From assembly GCA_036897485.1 (NCBI GenBank), contig JAYMTF010000803.1, forward strand, positions 1 through 30,001: DNA of 30,001 bases, given 5' to 3'. Positions 22,700-30,001 of this stretch are shown here, piece by piece. The translations under genes were made by a program, and so were the position numbers. This DNA comes from Pelargonium nanum. Its lineage: Eukaryota; Streptophyta; Magnoliopsida; Geraniales; Geraniaceae. The notes below the pieces were generated by a model, which worked only from the letters and a program-made list of their open reading frames with translations, made no database searches and was not told where the DNA came from. Within the stretch, counting starts at the first letter, position 1. Every line of letters begins with the position of its first letter.

Positions 22700-23580
22700 C
22701 AAGATAAATCATTCATAAGCTTAATGGTTAAGGTGGTTGTGTTGTCTTAATGTGTGTTGATGTTTCTTGAATTTTTCTGCTACGGAATCTACCGTACTAG
22801 CTCTTCCTCTTAATTTCCAATATATTATGATCATTTATTTGTTTAAAAGCTTTTGTGTGATCCCCACACCCAATTAATACTCAAATAGTACACATGTGTT
22901 TGGTAGCATTTCTTCATCACAAAGTGTAGGATTGAAAATGAAAACTTTGGAAGCTTTTACATATATGGGATTTCTAAATCACATAATTATTATGTGCTTG
23001 ATTATTGTAAATGGTGCAGTTGATTTGTTTTGTTCCGTACACTTTTAGAATTCTTAACTTTAAAATTCAGAGTTTGATTATTGTTGGTGGTATTTCTCTT
23101 AAAAATAAAGATTTTGTACCGTACAATTGATATACAATACTTGTTGCTTTTCTCACAAGTTACAGAGCTTATTTAGTTAAATATAGTTTGAGAACTGTCT
23201 TTAGTTTTTTTATTTGGAAATTTGTATTTTACTAGTTATACTCAGAATCATGCCTGGTTTTCTGTTTTCTAATTATTATTTTTAATTCTATATGTACATA
23301 TGAGTAACGAATTTGTTGGGAAACCAACATTGGAGCCTAGTAAAATAATTTTTAGGTGCATCGTGGTGGAGAGTTTATGGAAGTCCCCGAAATTTCGTAT
23401 ATATGATGGTGGTGAAGTACTGACATGCGTTATCTAGAAGAAATTGACCCAGAAAAAAAGACATACATCAACGACTATATCGATATCTCAATTTGAATGG
23501 CTAATTAAGATTGATACGTAACTACGTACTTTGAAAAGAAGAAGAAAATAGATTGACACGCAACTTAATTGACAAAAGAT
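22700..23580. other. Intergenic, UGT gene B upstream region
   Basis: AT-rich sequence with no gene, RNA or clear repeat recognised. It separates the divergent UGT gene B and defensin-like gene 1. Confidence 0.4.
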
Positions 23581-23581
23581 A

Positions 23582-24370
23582 AATTCAGAATTTTAAGATC
23601 AAATTATGTACCTCCAATAAAATTAATCTCTACGTAACCTGTTATTCAAACTCAGAATTTCAGGATCAAATTCAGTACCACCAGTAAAATTAATCTCAAG
23701 TAACCTACTATTAGGGTTGACAATTTGAGTTTTAACCCGAGACACGACACGAAATCAAGCGGGTTTGAGTTCAACTTAAACGGGTTCGTGTTATGTTTGT
23801 GTTCAATTTTTCAATCCGTTTAATAATCATGTTGGGTTCGTGTCGAACCAGCATATCCGGTATCCCGTTTAATTAAACAGGTTCTTATCGTGTCATTTGA
23901 CTAATTTATTATCCAACCTGTTTAGATTTATGATTTGTTGTAACCTTCTAGACACGATTTTTTTGTTCTTGAATATTAATATGTCAAGGTCATTTAAACA
24001 GGTAAACGGGTCAACAATGACCCATATAAGCTAATCGTGTTGTGTCGTGTCAAACATAAATCCATTTATATAATCGTGTTGAGTCAACACGAACCTGAAT
24101 ATTAAACGTGTCTATCGTGTCATGTCAACCCGCTTATAAACATGTCGTGTTCGTGTAGTGTAATTTAACCCGTAAACGGGTCGTGTTCGTGTTGACCCAT
24201 TTAACATAATATTAAACTTTTAACACGACACGAATACGACCCGCGAATACGAATTGCCACCTGTACCTACTATTCAAACTCTGGATTTAAGGATAAAATT
24301 TTGTATCTCCACCAAAGTTAATCGCAAGCAAGCTACTACTGTATTTCAGAATCAAATTCAGTAATCAAGA
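23582..24370. repeat. 66-bp tandem repeat array 1, interrupted by a hAT-type element
   Basis: Units of 66 bp begin near 23640, 23706 and (after removing the 562-bp insertion) 24334, with a partial unit before 23640 and after 24334. The consensus has TACTATTCAAACTC, then TTTCAGxATCAAATTCAGTA, CCAGTAAAATTAATCTC and AAGTAACC. The same array lies upstream of defensin-like gene 2. The array ends about 110 bp before the TATA box. Confidence 0.88.
23712..24265. mobile_element. Non-autonomous hAT-type DNA transposon (554 bp)
   Basis: The ends are TAGGGTTGACAATT and AATTGCCACCTGTA, imperfect terminal inverted repeats (10 of 14 positions match). Exact 8-bp target duplications CCTACTAT lie at 23704-23711 and 24266-24273. 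Eight-base duplications and a TAGGGGTGGCAA-like end are typical of hAT elements. The interior is filled with short direct and inverted motifs of ACGGGT and ACACGA type and encodes no transposase. It landed inside a 66-bp repeat unit. Confidence 0.9.
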
Positions 24371-24477
24371 TCCTAATATTATATTTAATTAAGGCACATT
24401 AATTACTTGTGATTTTCAACAGTTGTATGGCATGATAATTATGATTTCTTTCTGGCTATGAAACTTTTGAATCCTAC

Positions 24478-24485
24478 TATAAATA
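24478..24485 (+). promoter_or_regulatory. TATA box of defensin-like gene 1
   Basis: TATAAATA, in a CTACTATAAATAC context, is 87 bases before the ATG. Gene 2 has the same sequence at exactly the same distance. Confidence 0.75.
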
Positions 24486-24564
24486 CATACAAGAACATAT
24501 ATGATCATGTCAAATTAGATATCAAGACCTACATATTATTCTTATCTTGATCTAACAAGAAAAT

Positions 24565-24928
24565 ATGAAAACTCGTCAGGCTATTCCATTGTCGGTTTTG
24601 TTTATGATTCTTGTAGTGCAATTTTCTCATCAATGTAAGTTTAATTAGTTGCATAGTTATTATTGTTGTATCCTTCTAAGATAATGGTAAAGCTTACGTA
24701 TATATATGTATGTATATATGTATGTAGTAGTGACTGATATTAGTTTGAATGGTGACAGGTGATAAGGCAATTGGAAAAAATGATAAGATGTGCTACCCAG
24801 AATTTTATTTGGAGAATGGGTGTGATAGCGAGCAGTGCAATAATCTTTGCGTGGATAAGTTTTCTGATACATTTTTCCATGCAGATTGCTCAACCGGGAA
24901 TAAATGTCAGTGTGAGATCAGATGCTAA
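24565..24928 (+). CDS. Secreted defensin-like (DEFL) cysteine-rich peptide 1
   Basis: Exon 1 24565-24634 and exon 2 24759-24928 (donor T|GTAAGT, acceptor GACAG|GT) join to 79 residues. Residues 1-23 form a hydrophobic signal peptide with the core VLFMILVV; cleavage is probably near Cys24. The mature part has eight further cysteines: C35-x9-C45-x4-C50-x3-C54-x12-C67-x5-C73-x1-C75-x3-C79. The CxxxC and late CxC match the CS-alpha-beta fold of plant defensins. The intron after the signal peptide is typical of plant defensin-like genes. The peptide would be exported to the apoplast. Such peptides act in antimicrobial defence or in pollen, stigma and ovule signalling; which applies cannot be told. 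The GxC of classical antimicrobial defensins is absent at C67, which favours the broader DEFL/LCR class. It is intact, with a TATA box and close duplicate downstream. Confidence 0.87.
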
Positions 24929-25500
24929 TTTTTAAGAGTCAAATATATAAGCATATTATGTAATAATAATGTTTAACCAAGTAATTATTACTTGGGAATA
25001 ATAATAATAATGTTGTTGGCTTAATATATAATATTTAGTGACTTTGGTCTTCTACATGACTTCACTGCTTGTGTATAATATTTCATAAATGATCCAAACT
25101 ACTTTGCAACTTGAAGAATGAAAAGATGAATTCTAAATAATGGCATATCAGTACAAAAGTGCTAGCATACAACAATTTATAAACTATATCTTATGGGTTT
25201 TATCAGTAAGGATGAACACATTTTTCATATGAATTTACTGCGAAGATTTAAATTATATTTTATTCTATGAAGATCTGTAAGAGCGATATCGTAAAAAAAA
25301 ACTAAACTTATAAAGTGCAAGATAAATAAGAGTAGGTGAACGGAAGTATCAATCGTAACTACAACCAAAATAAATAGGTTTCTTTTTTTCCTTAGAACTT
25401 CCTAATTGCAATTATGGACTCAACAAATTAAGAACACGCGGTAGAAAGTAACAATTATCTGTTGAGAGTTCGTAATATGAGTTGCTAGTAAAAATTAAGA
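24929..25500 (+). repeat. 3' flank of defensin-like gene 1, duplicated at 27269-27838
   Basis: After the stop codon the sequence matches that after gene 2 almost base for base for the first ~70 bases (about 3 differences by hand count). It stays clearly alignable until about 25500 (GAGTTGCTAGTAAAAATTAA in both). The first part is presumably 3' UTR. No other gene is seen in it. Confidence 0.85.
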
Positions 25501-26210
25501 TGACCAAAAAGAAAGGAGATGGAGGATATACAAATGCATCAAAGAGTTTCTTCTCTAAGTTGATATTACTTTCTCTATTTCAAAATTTTCATTTTTAAAT
25601 AGTTAAAAGAAAAGTGAGTTAGTGTTACATTTTCAACAACAAAAATTACTATTACTGGTGTCTGTATCTGCGGCAGAACATTGGTTTCATGATTACAATT
25701 GAATATTACCAACAAAAGTAATTATGTTTAGTATTTTGCTATTATAACTATGTATAATCTTGAATCTTTTATCATTATCAAAGATCGATCTATCCTTTAA
25801 AATTACTTATTAATATTCATTAAAGAAATATTTTAAAATAGATTTACGAATATTCCACAATTTGGTGTGCAAAATCTGTGCAAAATCTGTGTTATTCTTA
25901 GCATTAATCATAGGTCTAGTTTGCGACTAGATTTCCCAGCCAACCAAAACAAATTGCAAGGGCTAAACTAAATTGCAAGGGATATCCCATCAAAAAAAAA
26001 AAATTGCAAGGGCTATCACAAGAAATAAAATTTGCTCGCGGTTTGGAAGCATTTATTTGCTACTTAAAAATGCAACTAAACTAAATATCATTTTAAAATT
26101 TTTAGTTTCGGTTATGGAATATTGGTTGCGGTTTTCTTCTTTGTTGCGGTTGTTCTGCAGTTTCAAGCTGCAGCTAAATTTTTTCCCCATAAAATGGGGC
26201 AGTCGGCCTT
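25501..26210. other. Junction region before the UGT remnant
   Basis: About 25645-25890 is a diverged copy of gene B's 3' flank. About 25950-26015 has three copies of AAATTGCAAGGG in quick succession. From 26090 to 26170 are several GTTGCGGTT-like words. No gene is supported. Confidence 0.5.
25645..25890. repeat. Diverged copy of UGT gene B 3' flank
   Basis: Matches 20806-21015 in order and orientation (TTACTATTACTGGTGT, CAGAACATTGGTTTCATGAT, then ATTCCACAAT and AAAATCTGTGTT). It lies on the expected 3' side of the UGT remnant at 26213-26321, so both come from one duplicated UGT locus. Confidence 0.75.
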
Positions 26211-26212
26211 GG

Positions 26213-26321
26213 GTCTGGTTAAGGAACTGTTCCGCGAAGTAAGACCAACACAAGAAAGGTACCCCATTGCACACTCCTTCACTTGTTGAATTCCAACCGC
26301 AATGGCTTATGAAGCAAGCAA
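26213..26321 (-). pseudogene. UGT83A1-like exon-2 remnant (PSPG box fragment)
   Basis: About 36 codons on the minus strand match the PSPG core of gene B (ACFISHCGWNSTSEGVCNGV, then PFLCWSYFAEQFLNQT). It has the gene B-type VCNGV. Everything before the PSPG core is missing, cut at 26321 where 66-bp repeat sequence begins. The C-terminal part after FLNQT is replaced by unrelated sequence until the 3' flank copy at 25890. It has no start, no catalytic His, and cannot make an enzyme. Some substitutions (PYFAD to SYFAE) fit loss of constraint. Confidence 0.9.
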
Positions 26322-26640
26322 GTAACTTACTATTTAAAATGTGAAGTTCAACATCAAATTCAGTACTCCTATTAATAAATGTACTCTCAAGTAACCTACT
26401 ATTCAAACTCTAAATTTCAGCATAAAATTCAATAACTCCAGTAAAATTAATCTCAAGTAACCTACTATTCAAACTCTAAATTTCAGCATCAAATTCATTA
26501 CCTCCAGTAAAATTAATCTCAAGTAACATACTATTCAAACTCTAAATTTCAGCATCAAATTTAGTACCTCCAGTAAAATTAGTCTCAAGCAACCTACTAT
26601 TCAAATTTCTAAATTTCAGGATCAAATTCAGTATCTCGTT
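26322..26640. repeat. 66-bp tandem repeat array 2
   Basis: Unit starts at 26397, 26463, 26529 and 26595 are exactly 66 bp apart. A more diverged unit starts near 26328, and the last unit is partial. The unit is the same as in array 1. It is not interrupted by a transposon and ends about 40 bp before the TATA box of defensin-like gene 2, closer than in copy 1. Confidence 0.93.
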
Positions 26641-26676
26641 ATGATTTTTTTCTAGCTATGAAAAATTTAATCCTAC

Positions 26677-26684
26677 TATAAATA
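26677..26684 (+). promoter_or_regulatory. TATA box of defensin-like gene 2
   Basis: TATAAATA, 87 bases before the ATG, identical in sequence and spacing to that of gene 1. Confidence 0.75.
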
Positions 26685-26763
26685 CGTACAAGAACATATT
26701 TGATCATATCGAATTAAATTTCAAGAACTAAGTACTAGTCTTATCGCGATCTAACAAGAAAAT

Positions 26764-27268
26764 ATGAAAGTTCATCAGGCGATTCCATTCTCCGTTTTGT
26801 TTATGATTCTTGTAGTGCTATTTTCTCATCAATGTAAGTTTATTTGCATAGTTAATATTGTTACTGTATCCCCATAAGATAATGCTAAAGCTTTTATGAC
26901 CCTTAATTAAAAATGTTTGGATCCAACGGGTCGTTCTACTCCCACAAATTTACTTGGGTGGGTAAATGGATATTTTAATAAGGTGTCATAATCTCATTGG
27001 TTTGGTTTAGACTAAACATTAAAAAAATTGGCTTAGATTCCTTATTATATATATATATAGTAGTAACTGATTATAAGTTTGAATGGTGTCAGGTGATAAG
27101 GCAATTGGGGCAACTGGTAAAAGTGATGAAACGTGCTACCAAGAATTTTTTTTGGATGATTGGTGTACTGTCGAACGGTGCAAAATTCTTTGCGCGCAAA
27201 TGTTATCTACTAATTTTGTCCGTGCATATTGTTCGACTGAGAATTTTTGTCGTTGTGTGACATGCTAA
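26764..27268 (+). CDS. Secreted defensin-like (DEFL) cysteine-rich peptide 2
   Basis: Exon 1 26764-26833 and exon 2 27093-27268 (T|GTAAGT donor, GTCAG|GT acceptor) join to 81 residues. The signal peptide (1-23) differs from peptide 1 at four positions. Mature cysteines: C38-x9-C48-x4-C53-x3-C57-x12-C70-x5-C76-x1-C78-x2-C81, the same framework with one residue fewer before the last Cys and two extra before the first. Outside the cysteines the mature sequence is largely different (for example ENGC versus DDWC, and CNNLCVDK versus CKILCAQM), while flanking DNA is nearly the same. This suggests a functional, fast-evolving secreted peptide of the defensin-like class. Its 259-bp intron is about twice that of gene 1 because of an insertion. 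Role in defence or reproduction is not decidable here. Confidence 0.87.
26894..27037. mobile_element. Possible small inserted element in the intron of defensin-like gene 2
   Basis: Relative to the intron of gene 1, about 135-145 extra bases lie here. The stretch 26894-26991 is bounded by TTATGACCCTTA and TAAGGTGTCATAA, a near-inverted repeat (TTATGACxCCTTA), suggesting a MITE. No clean target duplication was found, and the remaining ~45 bases are unexplained. Superfamily not assigned. Confidence 0.4.
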
Positions 27269-27838
27269 TTTTTAAAAGTCAAATATATAATCATATTATG
27301 TAATAATAATGTTTAAACAAGTAATTATTACTTGGGCTTAATAATAATAATAATGTTGCTGGGTCAATATATAATATTGAGTGACTTTGGTCTTCTACTT
27401 GGCTTCACTTGTGTGTAATATTCCATAAATGATCCAAACTACTTTGCAAACTGAAGAAATGAAAAGATGAATTCTAAGTAATGACATAACAGTACAGAAG
27501 TGCACCATACAAAAATTCATAAACTATATCTTATGGGTTTTATATGTAAGGATCAACACATTTTTCATATAAATTTACTGTGAAGATTTAAATTATATTT
27601 TATTATGTGAAAATTTGTTAAGAGCGATACCATTACAAACAAATTAAACTTACAAAGTGCAAGATAAAATGGAAAGTGTCAATCATAATTGCAACAAAAA
27701 TAAATATATTTTAATTAGTTTTCCTTGGAACTTCCTAATTGTAATTATGATCACTCAACAAATTAAGAATACGCGGTGGAAAGTAACAATTATTTGGTGA
27801 GATTTCATAACATGAGTTGCTAGTAAAAATTAATATGG
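27269..27838 (+). repeat. 3' flank of defensin-like gene 2, duplicate of 24929-25500
   Basis: Alignable throughout to the flank of gene 1, with small indels, ending around AGTTGCTAGTAAAAATTAA. Beyond this (27839-28017) the sequence is unique and leads into the 3' end of UGT gene C. Confidence 0.85.
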
Positions 27839-28017
27839 TAAGTTTTGTCACATTACAGAGGAGCTTGATTCCCAGAAGTCTCTTGTAAATATATCCTCTA
27901 ATCATAATGTTTAAGTATTGATAATCCAACATTGCTATTTTTTGATACATCACTTCATAACAGATTCAAGAAAAGAAGAAAACATAGCTGAAACTTAGCT
28001 AGGCATGGAGAAATAGC

Positions 28018-29542
28018 CTATGCCTTAATCCATTCAATGAAGCTCTTCATATTCTTGTAGGAGCAGCCACTTGCTTTGATATTGTTCATAGCCATTTCCT
28101 TCATATCTGAAGCTCTTGCCTTGAATTTTTCATCAGTAAGCAGTTGCTTCACCTTGTTCTTAATTTTGCCACGCGAGATAATCCCACATTTGTTTCCATT
28201 AAACTTGAGTCCAACCTTCCAAACATCACAAATGTAGCTCTCATTAAGGAACTGATCAGCAAAGTAAGGCCAGCACAAGAAAGGCACTCCATTGCTTATG
28301 CCTTCAATTGTTGAGTTCCAACCACAATGGCTCACAAAGCAAGCAATAGAAGGATGGCTTAGAACCTTTTCTTGCGGTGCCCAACTCACCATCTTCCCTC
28401 GAGTGCCTACTCGCTCTACGAATCCTTTTGGGTAGGCCTCATTTGTCTCATCTGTAATGTCTGGTCTCACAACCCACAAGAAAGGTCTGTTGGTAAGTTC
28501 AAGCCCCAGAGCCAATTCCTTGAATTGGGTCTTATCAAAAACAGTGAAGCTCCCAAATGCAACATATATAACTGAATGGGGAGGCTGTTGGTCCAACCAG
28601 TTTAGACAAGTTGAGTCCTCTGGCCAGAAGTATCCTGCCAAACCTCCCGGTTGGTTGCTTGCAGAAAGTGGGCCTATAGGGAGGATCTTCGGGGCCAAAG
28701 CGAATGCTGCAGGCTCCAGATCATAGGTTGAGTTACAAAGAAGCCAATCTGCTACTTTCACAGCCTTGTTGTTGCTTATCATAAGGTCAAAGATAATTCT
28801 CTGCACACTCAAGTCTCCAATGCAAGCCCATACAAAGTTTGCTGGGTTCATGACAGGCATGTTTGGTGACAATTGAACCATCTCATGCTTCAATGGAGTT
28901 CCTGTATATAAAGAAAATTTAAACACAAATTGGGTTCTTTTTGTTACTTTTAAATACTGATTTCTTTATCTTGATTCTACTTCTTTTTATGGCTACATTA
29001 AGTTTGTGCATCACTTGCAAGCATTGGACATGTTATAAAATTAAGAGGGTCTCACCATCATGATCAATAACACCATCATCAATCAGTTTCTGGATGCTAA
29101 AACCCAACGCCAATAGCGACGCTGCTGCAGGCCAGAAGGCAGCTCTCCTAATTCCCATCTTTGCTGCAACTTGCAGTGCCCATCCCATATTCATATCAGC
29201 TACAACACAAGTGATCTCATCACTGTCTGTTCTGTTGATATCTCCAATGAGCTCCTCAAGCTTGTTAGGCATGACCTGCAAGATGGCATCAGTTAACTTA
29301 CCTAGCTGGTTCCTATCAGCACAGAGTTCCAAGCCATCAGGAATCGAGACAAGGCGAATCAGTTCCCAATCCCCTGCATCGCCTTTCTTTGCCAGTGCAC
29401 TCATGACCCGTTCGTGATTGAACTCTGTGTTTACAAATGTAACTTTGAAACCATATTTGATAAAACAATGTGAGAGCTCCATTAGAGGAATAACATGCCC
29501 CTGAGTTGGATAAGGAACAACCAGAACATGTGGTATGCCCAT
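28018..29542 (-). CDS. UGT83A1-like UDP-glucosyltransferase, gene C
   Basis: Exon 1 29542-29056 and exon 2 28901-28018, with a 154-bp GT-AG intron, join to 456 residues. Exon 1 is one codon longer and exon 2 one codon shorter than in genes A and B. Catalytic His16 (PYPTQGHVIP) and probable partner Asp116 (VVADMNMGW) are present. PSPG is 336-379 (SWAPQEKVLSHPS, HCGWNS, ADQ end), with the final Gln expected for UDP-glucose. It is strikingly close to gene A (shared KHEMVQLSxNMPVMNPANFVWACIGDL region), so A and C are the most recent pair. It lies downstream of, and convergent with, defensin-like gene 2, with about 750 bp between the two stop codons. All core residues are intact; the acceptor is unknown. 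Confidence 0.92.
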
Positions 29543-29608
29543 GTTGAAAATTATCAGATCACTTATGATTGATGAGAGGTTACTTTTACATGCAACTCTT
29601 AAACTTGA

Positions 29609-29615
29609 GTTTATA
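29609..29615 (-). promoter_or_regulatory. TATA box of UGT gene C
   Basis: Minus-strand TATAAAC in the context GCCTATAAAC lies about 70 bases before the ATG, matching the placement in genes A and B. Confidence 0.65.
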
Positions 29616-29619
29616 GGCT

Positions 29620-30001
29620 CATAGTTATTGAATGGAATCTTATTGTGGTTGGGGAACCAAATATTCTTGTTTCCTCATCTCCTTAATTTTATTGTTGGCC
29701 TTTTGCAATTCCAACTATATCTTCTGATGCTCTATTCTTTTGACTTTTTGCAATTGTTTTCTGTAGCTTCTCTGTTCTTGTTGTTGGTTGTTATTAGAAA
29801 TGCATTTAGCTTTTGTTTTCCATTTTGTTGCAGCTAGCTTGGACCCCATATCAAAAACTGTCTAGATCAAGAACAGTTAATTAGGGAAGAATATATAATC
29901 ATGTATAGCTGTTATTTGTATCCATCTTTTGTAGTATCCATTTTCTAAAGATATCAGATTGGAAGGTAGTGTTGGTCTAGTTAGTGACTAGGTCTCCCAT
30001 C
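29620..30001. other. Upstream region of UGT gene C, to window end
   Basis: T-rich sequence with no supported gene. It probably holds the promoter of gene C. Confidence 0.4.

Noticed and set aside
26322-26640. Regular repeat array that could be mistaken for a CRISPR array
   Set aside because: The 66-bp units are adjacent with no unique spacers, and the DNA is a plant nuclear sequence; it is a minisatellite.
26997-27260. Plus-strand frame of 87 codons overlapping defensin-like gene 2
   Set aside because: It runs in a different frame across the intron end and exon 2 and loses the cysteine pattern; the spliced model matches gene 1 in every feature.

Overview
The window looks like nuclear DNA from a eudicot plant. 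It is AT-rich, genes carry GT-AG introns, intergenic spaces are long, and the proteins are plant families (UGT83A-type glucosyltransferases, an UPBEAT1-like small bHLH, defensin-like secreted peptides). I cannot name the species. All gene models were built by hand from splice signals, reading-frame continuity and family knowledge. Nothing was searched against a database.

Layout. (1) 1-10.4 kb, plus strand: one long gene with 17 coding exons and a leader intron, encoding a 635-residue hnRNP-Q-like protein. It has three RRMs, then a helical domain resembling the hnRNP Q acidic domain placed after the RRMs, then a tail with 22-residue repeats. Its introns hold an old antisense Ty1/copia fragment, a diverged ~290-bp tandem duplication and a (TC)n microsatellite. 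(2) 10.4-12.4 kb: intergenic, with a diverged ~208-bp tandem repeat. (3) 12.44-12.84 kb, minus strand: an intronless UPBEAT1/PAR1-like bHLH. (4) 12.9-18.6 kb: largely gene-free, containing a tRNA-derived SINE with a perfect 13-bp target-site duplication and two clusters of ACGT/G-box sites. (5) 18.6-30 kb: a minus-strand array of three UGT83A1-like genes, each with two exons and each 456 residues, plus a UGT exon-2 remnant at 26.2 kb. Two small plus-strand secreted defensin-like genes (79 and 81 aa, 8-cysteine CS-alpha-beta spacing, signal-peptide intron) are interleaved with the UGTs.

The most interesting part is 23.5-27.9 kb. The two defensin-like genes lie in a tandem segmental duplication of roughly 1.5 kb, not counting a later 554-bp hAT-type insertion with an exact 8-bp target-site duplication. 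Each copy starts with an array of 66-bp tandem repeats upstream of a conserved TATA box. 3' flanks and signal exon are nearly identical between copies, whereas the mature peptides share only about half their residues and all eight cysteines. That is the signature expected of diversifying selection on a secreted signalling or defence peptide. The second copy abuts the truncated UGT remnant at a short microhomology, so the peptide duplication and the UGT rearrangement appear linked.
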